This document shows positions 25,345 to 34,043 of a DNA stretch of 64,000 bases, piece by piece (positions within the stretch are counted from its first letter, which is position 1; the number at the start of each line of letters is the position of its first letter). Origin of the DNA: Rikenella sp031551865. Its GTDB lineage: Bacteria > Bacteroidota > Bacteroidia > Bacteroidales > Rikenellaceae. The stretch spans positions 124,001 to 188,000 of the forward strand of contig JAVBMY010000004.1 in NCBI GenBank assembly GCA_031551865.1, in the 5' to 3' direction. The position numbers and the translations under genes were made by a program. A model generated the notes under the pieces. The model ran no database searches. It was given only the letters and a program-made list of their open reading frames with translations, and was not told the origin of the DNA.

Positions 25345-27084
25345 ATGAAGAAACAAATTTTCAGCGCATCCCTAATCAAAATGGCCGCCGTTCTGGGCGG
25401 ACTGTTCCTCGCCGGGGCGGCCGTCCCCAACGCCGAAGCCTGTACCAACCTGATCGTCACGAAAGGCGCCTCGCAGACGGGTTCGGTAATGGTCAGCTAT
25501 TCGGCCGACTCGCACGTACTCTACGGCGCGCTCTACCACACCCCGGCTGCCAAGCACGCTCCCGGCGCCATGCGCAAGATCTACGAATGGGACACCGGCA
25601 AATACTTAGGCCAGATTCCCCAGCCTTCCGAAACCTATAATGTGATCGGCAACATGAACGAGCACCAGGTGCTGATCGGCGAAAGCACGTGGGGCGGCCT
25701 GCCCCAGCTGGCCGACTCGACCGGCATCCTGGACTACGGTTCGCTGATGTACGTGGCCCTCGAACGCGCCAAAACTGCCCGCGAGGCACTGACCATCATT
25801 ACCGATCTTGTGGCGCAATACGGCTATGCGTCAAGCGGCGAGTCGATCACCATCGCCGACCCCAACGAAGTGTGGGTGCTTGAAATCATCGGCAAAGGCG
25901 TGAAACTCGACAAGAAAGGCAACAACATCTACAAAGGCGCCGTGTGGGTGGCCCGCCGGATCCCCGACGGCACCATCTCGGCCCACGCCAATCAGGCCCG
26001 CATCACCACCTTCCCGCTGAACGACCCCGCCAGCTGCCTCTATTCGAAAGACGTGATCAGCTTTGCCCGCGAACAGAAACTCTACAGCGGCAAGGATGAG
26101 GACTTCAACTTCGCACTCATCTACAACCCCTTCGATTTCAGTGGCATGCGCGGCTGCGAAGGACGCGTGTGGAGCTTCTTCAACAAATTCGTGTCCGGCA
26201 TGGACAAATACCTCGACTACGCCATGGGGTATAACCCCGAAAACCGCATGCCCCTGTGGATGACCCCCTCGCGCAAACTCACCCTGCACGATGTAGCCGA
26301 AACCATGCGTGACCACTACGAAGGCACCCCGATGGACATGACCGCTCCCGGCGATCCCGGAAAAGGCTCGTTCGGCCTACCCTACCGCTGGCGCCCGATG
26401 ACCTTCAAAGATTCGAAAGGCGTGGAATATTGTAACGAGCGCGCTATCGCCACCCAACAGACCGGCTGGTGGTACGTGGGCGAATGCCGCTCATGGCTGC
26501 CCAACCCCATCGGCGGCGTGTTCTGGTTCGGCGTCGATGATGCCGCCGGGTCGCCCCTCACGCCCTTCTACTGCTGCACGACCACCGTGCCCGAGCCCTA
26601 CGCCGCGAACAACGGCAGCATGACCGAATACTCGCCCACCTCGATGTTCTGGCTCTGCAACCGCATCCAGAACTTCGCCTACATGCGTTACAACATCGTT
26701 CACCCCGACATCAAACGCGCCATCGACCGTTACGAAGCGCAACGAACCGCCGAACAGCCGGGCATTGACCAGACGGCCGCCGCCCTCTACAAAAAAGACC
26801 CGCAAAGCGCCGCCGCTTTCCTGAACAACTATTCGAACAGCGCCGCCCTGGCCCTGTTCATGACCTGGGACAAACTCGACAAATACCTGTTGGTGAAATA
26901 CATCGACGGCAACATCAAGAAAGAAGTTTCCGAAGGTGTCTTCAAGGACAACGGCTACGGCGCCGATATTCCCGTGATGCCCGACTTCCCCGGCTATAGC
27001 CAGGAATGGAAAGATGCCGTGGGTGCCAGCCCCGCCGCCGAACACCTGAAAGTAGTGCAGCCCGAAGGCGCCCCGGGACACTAA
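25345..27084 (+). CDS. C69-family dipeptidase, exported
   Basis: A 579-residue Ntn hydrolase of peptidase family C69 (PepD type). The ATG at 25345 gives a signal-like start (MKKQIFSASLIKMAAVLGGLF) that ends in PNAEAC. Cys33 would be exposed as the N-terminal nucleophile, and TNLIVTKGASQTGSVMVSYSADSH continues the family pattern. GESTWGG, YGYASSGESITIADPNEVWVLEIIG and the SAHANQARI block belong to the fold. It probably cleaves dipeptides outside the cytoplasm, supporting peptide use. It is a single-gene unit with its own -7 element and a strong terminator. Confidence 0.92.
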   Translation: MKKQIFSASLIKMAAVLGGLFLAGAAVPNAEACTNLIVTKGASQTGSVMVSYSADSHVLYGALYHTPAAKHAPGAMRKIYEWDTGKYLGQIPQPSETYNVIGNMNEHQVLIGESTWGGLPQLADSTGILDYGSLMYVALERAKTAREALTIITDLVAQYGYASSGESITIADPNEVWVLEIIGKGVKLDKKGNNIYKGAVWVARRIPDGTISAHANQARITTFPLNDPASCLYSKDVISFAREQKLYSGKDEDFNFALIYNPFDFSGMRGCEGRVWSFFNKFVSGMDKYLDYAMGYNPENRMPLWMTPSRKLTLHDVAETMRDHYEGTPMDMTAPGDPGKGSFGLPYRWRPMTFKDSKGVEYCNERAIATQQTGWWYVGECRSWLPNPIGGVFWFGVDDAAGSPLTPFYCCTTTVPEPYAANNGSMTEYSPTSMFWLCNRIQNFAYMRYNIVHPDIKRAIDRYEAQRTAEQPGIDQTAAALYKKDPQSAAAFLNNYSNSAALALFMTWDKLDKYLLVKYIDGNIKKEVSEGVFKDNGYGADIPVMPDFPGYSQEWKDAVGASPAAEHLKVVQPEGAPGH

Positions 27085-27107
27085 TCACTATCTGTCCCGT
27101 TATGTTT

Positions 27108-27150
27108 ACAGGGTTTTTCCGGCCAGACCGGAAAAACCCTGTTTTTGTTC
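27108..27150 (+). terminator. Intrinsic terminator of the C69 gene
   Basis: A perfect 15-bp stem (27108-27122 with 27128-27142) with a five-base loop is followed by a T-run. The rest of the gap to 27386 is AT-richer, with no confident promoter; an AAACTTTG at about 27313 is a one-mismatch -7 candidate only. Confidence 0.9.
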
Positions 27151-27386
27151 ACATAACCGGCGGGAGCCTCCTCCTTTGCACAGGTAACAAAATGAAAGTC
27201 GGCGGGAATCACATTATAACATACTGATTACAATGAATATAGTTATATTAAATCCCGGTTGGGCATCGTAGTAATCTCAAAAAGAGTTCTTCAAAACGGC
27301 TCATCAGTGATAAACTTTGTGTCCGTGAAAAAAAGGAGCCTCTGCGAAGAACCTCCGGAGAAACACGTACCAAATGTTAAATACCT

Positions 27387-27956
27387 ATGCTTTCAATAAT
27401 CGGTAAATCCATCCAACAACTTCGCGAAGAAAACAACCTGACCATCGGAGAACTTGCGGAACGCACCGGCATCAAAGCCGAAAAGCTGGAACAGATCGAA
27501 GCCAACAAAGTCATTCCCTCGTTGGGCATGCTCATCAAAATATCGCGTTCGCTGGGTTCACGTCTCGGCACCCTGCTCGACGGTCGGGAAAATATCGGGG
27601 CCGTAGTCACCCGCTCTTCCGACGTCAACCAAGGCCCGGGCATGGGCAGCAGTGAAACCGGCGACAACAGCCACCTGCAATTCTATTCGCTGGCCAGCGG
27701 CAAAAGCGGGCGCCACATGGAACCTTTCTTCATCAAAGTAGAGCCCTGCGAACCCCAACAACCTTCCAAATCGGAACACGAAGGCGAAGAATTCATCTAT
27801 GTCCTCAAAGGAGAGGTCGATTTCCACTACGGCGGAGAGAAACACACCCTCAAAACCGGCGACAGCATTTATTACGATTCGTTGGTACCTCATTTCATGG
27901 CCAACGAAACGTCGCAAACCGCCGAAATCCTTGCCGTCATCTACACTCCCTACTAA
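27387..27956 (+). CDS. XRE-family regulator with cupin domain
   Basis: A 189-residue regulator. The N-terminal helix-turn-helix (about 4-62) reads IGKSIQQLREENNLTIGELAERTGIKAEKLEQIEANKVIPSL in the usual order, and a linker leads to a C-terminal cupin (about 110-187) with HEGEEFIYVLKGEVDFHYGGE and TLKTGDSIYYDSLVPH. Cupins in this group sense small metabolites. It is 80 bases upstream of the acyl-CoA ligase on the same strand, a frequent pairing in Bacteroidota, so it probably regulates that gene and itself. Confidence 0.9.
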   Translation: MLSIIGKSIQQLREENNLTIGELAERTGIKAEKLEQIEANKVIPSLGMLIKISRSLGSRLGTLLDGRENIGAVVTRSSDVNQGPGMGSSETGDNSHLQFYSLASGKSGRHMEPFFIKVEPCEPQQPSKSEHEGEEFIYVLKGEVDFHYGGEKHTLKTGDSIYYDSLVPHFMANETSQTAEILAVIYTPY

Positions 27957-28036
27957 ACCACCATATCCCGAACAGCGCGCCCACACCCCACCGGTGACTC
28001 AGGACGCGCTTTTCGCTTACCCACCGGCTAACTTTT

Positions 28037-29707
28037 ATGGCAACCACCGAAACCCTGCCCCTGAGCGAACGCACAATGCACGGCTGGCTCGAATACTGGG
28101 CCGAACAATCTCCCGGCCATGAGTTCATGGTCTACACCGACCGCGGCCTGCGCCTCACCTATAAGGAATTCAACGAGCGGGCCGACATTTTCGCCAAAGG
28201 CTTCCTGCACCTCGGCGTCAAACACGGCGACAAAGTGGGCGTCTGGGCCAAGAACATCCCCGACTGGCTCACCATCATGTTCGCCTGCTCGAAAATCGGC
28301 GCCGTCCTCGTCACGGTCAACACCAACTATAAGTCGACCGAAGTCGAATATATGATGCGCAACGCCGACATCCACACCATGTGCCTGATGAACGGCTACC
28401 GCGACAGTGATTACGTGCAGATCATCAACGAAATCGTACCCGAGCTCAAAACCTCGGAGCGCGGCTACCTGCAAAGCGCCAAACTACCCGAACTTCGCAA
28501 CGTCGTGTATATCGGCGTCGAGAAATTCCGCGGCATCTACAACACCTCGGAACTGATGGTGCTCGGTTCTCAAATACCCGACGACCAGCTCGCGAAAGCC
28601 CGCAAACACACCTCGTGCTATGACGTGGTCAACATGCAGTACACTTCGGGCACCACCGGATTCCCGAAAGGTGTGATGCTCACCCACCATAACATCATCA
28701 ACAACGGCTTCTTCACCGGCGAATGCATGAAATATACGTCCGATGACCGCCTGCTGGTGTGCGTCCCGCTGTTCCACTGCTTCGGCTGCGTGCTGGCGCT
28801 CTGCGCCGCGCTGACCCACGGCATGACCATGGTGATCATCGAAGACTTCGATGCGCTCAAGGTACTGGCTTCGGTACAAAAAGAGAAATGCACCGCCCTG
28901 TACGGCGTACCCACCATGTTCGTGGCCGAGCTCAACCACCCTATGTTCGACATGTTCGACCTGACGTCGCTCCGCACGGGCATCATGGCCGGAGCCCCCT
29001 GCCCCATCGAATACCTACACCAGGTGATGGACAAGATGCACTGCAAGGACATCATCGTGGTGTACGGCCTGACCGAAACCTCGCCGGGCATGACCGCCAC
29101 CCGCGTGACCGACTCGCCCGAGATCCGCGCCACTACCGTGGGGCGCGCCTACCCCAACACCGACGTACGCGTGCTCGACCCCGTCACAGGCCAGGAGTGC
29201 CCTCCGGGCATCGACGGCGAACTCTGCTGCAAAGGATACAACGTAATGAAGGGTTACTACAACAACCCCGAAGCCACGGCCGCCGCCATCGACGAGAACG
29301 GGTTCCTGCACTCGGGGGACCTGGGCGTGATGGACGAGCAGGGCTACTTCCGGGTCACGGGGCGGATCAAGGAAATCATCATCCGCGGCGGCGAGAACGT
29401 CTACCCGCGCGAAGTCGAGAACTTCATCTACACGATGCCCGGTGTCCAGGACGTACAAGTTGCAGGCCTTCCCAGCCCGAAATACGGCGAACAGGTCGGA
29501 GCTTACATCAAAGTCAAAGACGGCTTCAACCTCAGCGAAGAGGACGTCAAGGCTTTCTGCCGCGGCCGCATCGCGCGCTACAAAATTCCCAAATATATTT
29601 TCTTCGTGAAAGAATATCCGATGACCGCCAGCGGCAAAGTGCAGAAGTACCTGCTGAAAGACGTCGGGCAGGCCATGCTTGAAGAGCGGGGACTTTCGGT
29701 GGAATAA
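28037..29707 (+). CDS. AMP-forming acyl-CoA ligase
   Basis: A 556-residue ANL-superfamily enzyme that activates a carboxylic acid to its CoA thioester through an acyl-AMP. YTSGTTGFPKG is the P-loop, YGLTETSPG the adenine-binding motif, and SGDLGVMDEQGYFRVTGR leads into the hinge with KEIIIRGGENVYPREVE. The C-terminal MTASGKVQKYLL carries the catalytic lysine. Overall it is close to medium/long-chain fatty acid ligases; the true substrate is not known. It may be controlled by the XRE-cupin protein just upstream. Confidence 0.9.
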   Translation: MATTETLPLSERTMHGWLEYWAEQSPGHEFMVYTDRGLRLTYKEFNERADIFAKGFLHLGVKHGDKVGVWAKNIPDWLTIMFACSKIGAVLVTVNTNYKSTEVEYMMRNADIHTMCLMNGYRDSDYVQIINEIVPELKTSERGYLQSAKLPELRNVVYIGVEKFRGIYNTSELMVLGSQIPDDQLAKARKHTSCYDVVNMQYTSGTTGFPKGVMLTHHNIINNGFFTGECMKYTSDDRLLVCVPLFHCFGCVLALCAALTHGMTMVIIEDFDALKVLASVQKEKCTALYGVPTMFVAELNHPMFDMFDLTSLRTGIMAGAPCPIEYLHQVMDKMHCKDIIVVYGLTETSPGMTATRVTDSPEIRATTVGRAYPNTDVRVLDPVTGQECPPGIDGELCCKGYNVMKGYYNNPEATAAAIDENGFLHSGDLGVMDEQGYFRVTGRIKEIIIRGGENVYPREVENFIYTMPGVQDVQVAGLPSPKYGEQVGAYIKVKDGFNLSEEDVKAFCRGRIARYKIPKYIFFVKEYPMTASGKVQKYLLKDVGQAMLEERGLSVE

Positions 29708-29875
29708 TCCCTCCCGATCCAAGCAAAGCCCTTGCGCCCGAGTGTACGAAAACTTTTCAGGTATTGAGAAAGCCTCACTGCGTCCGGAGATTGCTTTTCG
29801 CACGCCTGCCATGAAGGCGAAGAATCGCCGGGTGTACCCGAAATAATAAGCCCTTTTCCTGGCCATCTCCAAATA

Positions 29876-29907
29876 AAATGCCCCGTGCTTACAAGCACGG
29901 GGCATTT
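29876..29907. terminator. Bidirectional terminator
   Basis: A perfect 15-bp stem (29876-29890 with 29893-29907) with a minimal two-base turn lies between the convergent acyl-CoA ligase and histone-like genes, with T-runs on both strands. Confidence 0.85.
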
Positions 29908-29943
29908 CCGTATAAAGGCTGTAGAGGCTTACGGCAAGAAAAG

Positions 29944-30672
29944 CTATTTCTTAGCCGGAGCCTTGGCAGCAACAGGTTTCGCTGTGGGTTTCGCGGAAGT
30001 AGCAGCCGGTTTTTGGGGAACCGCTTTAGCCGCAGGCTTTGCAGGAGCGGCAGCATTCTGCGGGGCAGCTTTGGAAGCAGCCTTTGACGCTGAAGCGGCA
30101 GGGGCTTTCTTAGCCGGAGCCTTAGCGGCCTGTTTTGCAGGAGAGGCAGCCGGTTTTTGAGAAGCGGCTTTAGCCGCGGGCTTTGCAGGAGCGGCTTTGG
30201 AAGCAGCCTTTGACGCTGAAGCGGCAGGGGCTTTCTTAGCCGGAGCCTTGGCTGCAGGTTTCGTTGCAGGCGCAACCGAAGAGACAACAGGTTTTGCTGC
30301 AGCAGTTGCAGGTCTTTTAGCCATAGATTTCGCAGCGCCCTTTTTGGCTGGTGATTTTTTCGCCGCCGGTTTCTTAGGTGCGGCAGAGGCCGGTTTGTCC
30401 GATTTCTTTTCAGCAGCGGGTTTCTGTGCAGCCGATTTTTTGGCAGCAGCGGCTTTGGCGGCTGTTTTTTCGGCATGTTTGGCCGTGGCCTTGGCGGCAG
30501 CGTCGAGTTTCGAAGCAGCGGCAGCCTCTACGTCGGCCATGGTACTCATCAGGGCTTGCTCGGCTTTGGCCGAAGTCTCTTTTACTTTCTTTTCGGCCTT
30601 GTCCTTGGCGCGAAAGAAAGATTTGATGGCGCCGATCAGGGAGTTCTCGGCTTTGGAGGGTTTTTGTGCCAT
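29944..30672 (-). CDS. Histone H1-like Ala/Lys/Pro-rich nucleoid protein
   Basis: A 242-residue protein. The first 60 residues are helical and mixed (ENSLIGAIKSFFRAKDKAEKKVKE). The rest is built from alanine, lysine and proline (PAKKAPAASASKAASKAAP and similar units), like eukaryotic H1 tails and bacterial AlgP or Hc-type proteins. It probably binds DNA non-specifically. The tail comes from a 126-base tandem duplication: a 56-base block at 30068-30123 recurs identically at 30194-30249. It is 29 bases downstream of the DUF308 gene. Function is inferred from composition only. Confidence 0.75.
   Translation of the reverse strand: MAQKPSKAENSLIGAIKSFFRAKDKAEKKVKETSAKAEQALMSTMADVEAAAASKLDAAAKATAKHAEKTAAKAAAAKKSAAQKPAAEKKSDKPASAAPKKPAAKKSPAKKGAAKSMAKRPATAAAKPVVSSVAPATKPAAKAPAKKAPAASASKAASKAAPAKPAAKAASQKPAASPAKQAAKAPAKKAPAASASKAASKAAPQNAAAPAKPAAKAVPQKPAATSAKPTAKPVAAKAPAKK
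30068..30249 (-). repeat. Tandem 126-base duplication in the histone-like gene
   Basis: Bases 30068-30123 are identical to 30194-30249, so the unit is 126 bases or 42 codons, and the frame is kept. Such arrays can change copy number by slippage or recombination. Confidence 0.85.
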
Positions 30673-30701
30673 AGTATGTTCAGGTGTTTACGTGATTGGA
30701 A

Positions 30702-31286
30702 TTATTTCTTTTTCGGGGTTTTCATCGACACGGTCGAGGTGGCCTTTTTACTGCCTCGCCCCCCCGAAAGAAGCGCGAAATAGACGAAGAGCTCACTGAT
30801 ACCGTATACGATACAGCATACGCCGAACACCCAGACGAGCCAGTCGGCATTCTGGTTAAAGAACATCACAATACCCACCACCAGAATCAACAGGGGAAAC
30901 ACGAGGTATCCCCAAGGCACCGGAGTCCCCGATTTGTTGATCTTGTTGAGCGAAACGAACTGGAGGATGGCTATCAGGATCAGCACAATACCCAGGATGA
31001 TATAGAAAACTTCTTTCCAGAGCGCGGGGTTCACCACGAGCAGGATCCCGAGCAGGAGCGCCAGAGGAGCCGTCACCGGTAATTGTTTCCATTTGTTGGC
31101 TACGCCTTTGGTACGGACGAAAAACGAGATGAAAAGCACGATGCCCGCCACGATAGAGGCCACACCGATGATCAGGATCAGCGCATCGACGATCTTGTCG
31201 TATTGCAACACGAACAGAATACCCAGCACGATAGCGATGAGCCCGAAATAGAGTTGGTTTTTGGCTTGTAGAGATTTTGATTCCAT
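30702..31286 (-). CDS. HdeD/DUF308-family membrane protein
   Basis: A 195-residue protein with about six hydrophobic helices in pairs (LYFGLIAIVLGILFVLQY, ALILIIGVASIVAGIVLFISFF, PLALLLGILLVV and so on), as in the HdeD acid-resistance membrane family. The ATG at 31286 is chosen because it puts a short charged segment before the first helix; a longer frame upstream overlaps the promoter. The C-terminus is basic. A well-formed promoter lies upstream, and the histone-like gene follows. A role in envelope stress is possible but unproven. Confidence 0.82.
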   Translation of the reverse strand: MESKSLQAKNQLYFGLIAIVLGILFVLQYDKIVDALILIIGVASIVAGIVLFISFFVRTKGVANKWKQLPVTAPLALLLGILLVVNPALWKEVFYIILGIVLILIAILQFVSLNKINKSGTPVPWGYLVFPLLILVVGIVMFFNQNADWLVWVFGVCCIVYGISELFVYFALLSGGRGSKKATSTVSMKTPKKK

Positions 31287-31349
31287 ATGAATGATTGTTT
31301 TTTGGTTTGCAACATTCTGGGTATCAATCGAAAGAAATGACACTTGGCA

Positions 31350-31382
31350 CAAATGTAGCAAAATTTAAGCCAATACGGCAAA
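31350..31382 (-). promoter_or_regulatory. Promoter of the DUF308/histone-like unit
   Basis: On the minus strand, TTTG (31379-31382) and TACATTTG (31350-31357) are separated by 21 bases, a full match to the Bacteroidota -33/-7 promoter. It is the best-formed promoter seen in the window. Confidence 0.65.
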
Positions 31383-31423
31383 TACACGTTAAAAAATTAA
31401 GGGGGCGAGGTTCCCCGGCATGT

Positions 31424-33223
31424 TTAGGCTTTCCCGGCACGCTTGCGTTCGTTCTCGTCGAGCAGGATTTTCCGCATCCTGATCGCGGTCGGTGTCACCT
31501 CTACGTATTCGTCCTCCTGGATGTACTCCAACGCCTCTTCGAGCGAGAAGAGAATGGGCGGAGCAGTGGTCGATTTATCGTCGGCTCCGCTGGCACGCAT
31601 ATTGGTCAGTTTCTTCGACTTGCAGACGTTGATCGTCATGTCGCCCGAACGGCTGTTCTCGCCGATCACCTGCCCGGAGTAGACTTCGTCGCCGGGGGTG
31701 ATGAAAAATTTGCCGCGGTCCTGTAGTTTGCTGATGGCGTAGGCGTACGAGGCCCCTTGTTCGAGGGCGATGAGCGAGCCGTTCTGACGCCCTTCGATCT
31801 CGCCGCGGTAGGGTTCGAATTCTTTGAAACGGTGGGCCATTACGGCCTCGCCCGCCGTGGCGGTCAGCAGGTTGCTGCGCAGGCCGATGATGCCGCGCGA
31901 AGGGATGTCGAAATCGAGGTGGGCACGCTCGCCGCGGTGCTCGATGTTCAGCAGCACGCCCTTGCGGCGGGTCGCCATTTCGATGGCTTTTCCGGCCATC
32001 TCTTCGGGCAGGTCGATGGTCAGGTGTTCGACCGGCTCGCAACGTTCGCCGTTCACTACCTTGTCGACCACGCGGGGCTGGCCGACCTGAAGTTCGTAGC
32101 CTTCGCGGCGCATGGTCTCGATCAGCACGCTGATATGCAGCACGCCGCGCCCGAACACACGGAACGAATCTGAAGTAGCGCCGGGCTTCACGCGCAGGGC
32201 CAGGTTCTTTTCGAGTTCGCGGTCGAGGCGTTCCTTGATGTGGCGCGAGGTGACGAATTTACCTTCGCGGCCGAAAAACGGCGAGTCGTTGATCGTGAAG
32301 AGCATACTCATCGTCGGCTCGTCGACGGCAATGGGGGTCAGGGCCTCGGGATTCTCGTAATCGGCCACGGTGTCGCCGATCTCGAACCCGTCGATACCGA
32401 CCAGCGCGCAGATGTCGCCGCACTGCACGGCTTCTACTTTTTCTTTGCCGAGACCTTCGAAGGTCATCAGTTCGCGGATTTTCGACTTTTCAATGGTACC
32501 GTCGCGCTTGACGAGCGAGATATTTTGCCCCGATTTCAGTTCGCCGCGGCTCAGGCGGCCGATGGCAATGCGACCCACGTAAGGCGAATATTCGAGCGAC
32601 GTGATGAGCAGTTGCGGAGTCCCTTCGACCACGGCGGGCGAGGGAACTTCGTCGATAATGCAGTCCAGCAGGGCGGTAATGTCGGTGGTCGGCACACGCC
32701 AGTCGGTTGACATCCAGCCTTGTTTGGCACTGCCGTAGATGGTCTTGAAATCGAGCTGCTCTTCGGTAGCGCCCAGGGCGAACATCAGGTCGAACACCTG
32801 TTCGTTCACCTCTTCGGGGCGGCAGTTGGGTTTGTCGACCTTGTTGACCACCACCACCGGTTTCTTGCCCATTTCGAGCGCCTTCTGGAGCACGAAACGG
32901 GTCTGGGGCATGGTGCCTTCGAAAGCATCGACCAGCAGCAGCACGCCGTCGGCCATGTTGAGCACGCGTTCGACTTCGCCGCCGAAGTCGGCGTGGCCCG
33001 GGGTGTCGATAATGTTGATCTTATAGTCTTTATAGTGTACCGACACGTTTTTGGCCAGGATCGTGATCCCGCGCTCGCGTTCGAGGTCGTTGTTGTCGAG
33101 GATGAGTTCGCTCTGTTTTTCCTGGTCGCGCACGATTTTCGCCTGCAGGATCATCTTATCGACCATGGTGGTTTTCCCGTGGTCGACGTGCGCGATGATA
33201 GCGATGTTCTTGATTTTTTGCAT
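31424..33223 (-). CDS. typA: Ribosome-associated GTPase TypA/BipA
   Basis: A 599-residue translational GTPase that acts on the ribosome under stress and in assembly of the large subunit. The G1 loop AHVDHGKTTMVDKM is at the N-terminus, RGITILAKN is in switch I, and DTPGHADFGGEVERVL and VNKVDKPNCRPEEV are the G3 and G4 motifs. EF-G-like domains III and V and a BipA-specific C-terminal domain follow, which is the normal full length. It is divergent from rubrerythrin. Confidence 0.96.
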   Translation of the reverse strand: MQKIKNIAIIAHVDHGKTTMVDKMILQAKIVRDQEKQSELILDNNDLERERGITILAKNVSVHYKDYKINIIDTPGHADFGGEVERVLNMADGVLLLVDAFEGTMPQTRFVLQKALEMGKKPVVVVNKVDKPNCRPEEVNEQVFDLMFALGATEEQLDFKTIYGSAKQGWMSTDWRVPTTDITALLDCIIDEVPSPAVVEGTPQLLITSLEYSPYVGRIAIGRLSRGELKSGQNISLVKRDGTIEKSKIRELMTFEGLGKEKVEAVQCGDICALVGIDGFEIGDTVADYENPEALTPIAVDEPTMSMLFTINDSPFFGREGKFVTSRHIKERLDRELEKNLALRVKPGATSDSFRVFGRGVLHISVLIETMRREGYELQVGQPRVVDKVVNGERCEPVEHLTIDLPEEMAGKAIEMATRRKGVLLNIEHRGERAHLDFDIPSRGIIGLRSNLLTATAGEAVMAHRFKEFEPYRGEIEGRQNGSLIALEQGASYAYAISKLQDRGKFFITPGDEVYSGQVIGENSRSGDMTINVCKSKKLTNMRASGADDKSTTAPPILFSLEEALEYIQEDEYVEVTPTAIRMRKILLDENERKRAGKA

Positions 33224-33294
33224 CTTTTTCGTTTACTCCCGCTTCTATCCAACAGCACCTTCTTCTTGCGTACTACTGATTTGAGGAACGGGCA

Positions 33295-33332
33295 CAAAAG
33301 TACGAAAAATCCCGCGGCATTTCGTATCTTTG
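33295..33332. promoter_or_regulatory. Divergent typA and rubrerythrin -7 elements
   Basis: TACTTTTG on the minus strand (33295-33302) faces typA, and TATCTTTG on the plus strand (33325-33332) faces the rubrerythrin gene. Both match TAnnTTTG exactly, and clear -33 boxes are lacking. Confidence 0.5.
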
Positions 33333-33391
33333 CGTAACTGACTGCCCACTGCAATTGAAATCATTAATAATATAACTAAATCGTGCCAAGT

Positions 33392-33967
33392 ATGAAAAGT
33401 GTAAAAGGAACACTCACCGAACAAAACCTCCTGAAAGCCTTCGCCGGCGAATCGCAGGCCCGCAGCCGCTATACCTTCTTCGCCAGTGTAGCCAAAAAAG
33501 AGGGTTACGAACAGATCGCGGGGGTATTCATGGAAACCGCCGAACAAGAAAAAGAGCACGCCAAACGCTTCTTCAAAGTCCTCGAAGGCGGCATGGTCGA
33601 AATCACCGCCACCTACCCCGCCGGTAAGATCGGCACCACCGCCGAAAACCTGGCCGCCGCCGCCGAAGGCGAAAAAGAAGAGTGGGACATCCTCTACCCT
33701 TCGTTTGCCGATACCGCCGAGCAAGAGGGTTTCCCTGCCGTGGCCAAAGCCTTCCGCGAGATCGCCAAGGTCGAAAGCGAACACGAAGCCCGCTACCGCA
33801 CCCTGCTCAAACGCGTCATTGACGGCAAGGTGTTCGAGCGCGACGAACCCATCGAATGGCAGTGCCGCAACTGCGGCTACGTCCACACCGGCGAAGAGGC
33901 CCCCGACGTATGCCCCTCATGCCTCCATCCGCAGGCCCACTTCGAGCCCAAGAAGACCAACTACTAA
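33392..33967 (+). CDS. rbr: Rubrerythrin
   Basis: A 191-residue non-heme iron peroxidase that reduces hydrogen peroxide in anaerobes. The N-terminal four-helix di-iron domain contains the paired glutamates (FAGESQARSRY, ETAEQEKEHAKRFF, AKVESEHEARYR). The C-terminal rubredoxin-like domain binds iron through CRNCGYVHTG and CPSCLHPQ. The ATG at 33392 gives the family N-terminus; a GTG three codons upstream is less likely. It has its own promoter and terminator. Confidence 0.95.
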   Translation: MKSVKGTLTEQNLLKAFAGESQARSRYTFFASVAKKEGYEQIAGVFMETAEQEKEHAKRFFKVLEGGMVEITATYPAGKIGTTAENLAAAAEGEKEEWDILYPSFADTAEQEGFPAVAKAFREIAKVESEHEARYRTLLKRVIDGKVFERDEPIEWQCRNCGYVHTGEEAPDVCPSCLHPQAHFEPKKTNY

Positions 33968-33974
33968 TCATTGC

Positions 33975-34010
33975 GATGCACGCCCGGGAGTTTCCGAGGC
34001 GTGCATCTTT
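33975..34010 (+). terminator. Intrinsic terminator of rubrerythrin
   Basis: A 10-bp stem (33975-33984 with 33998-34007), with further pairs inside the loop, is followed by TTT and lies just after the stop. Confidence 0.75.
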
Positions 34011-34043
34011 CCAATAACCCTGTCCTTAAGGCAATAATTCGTC

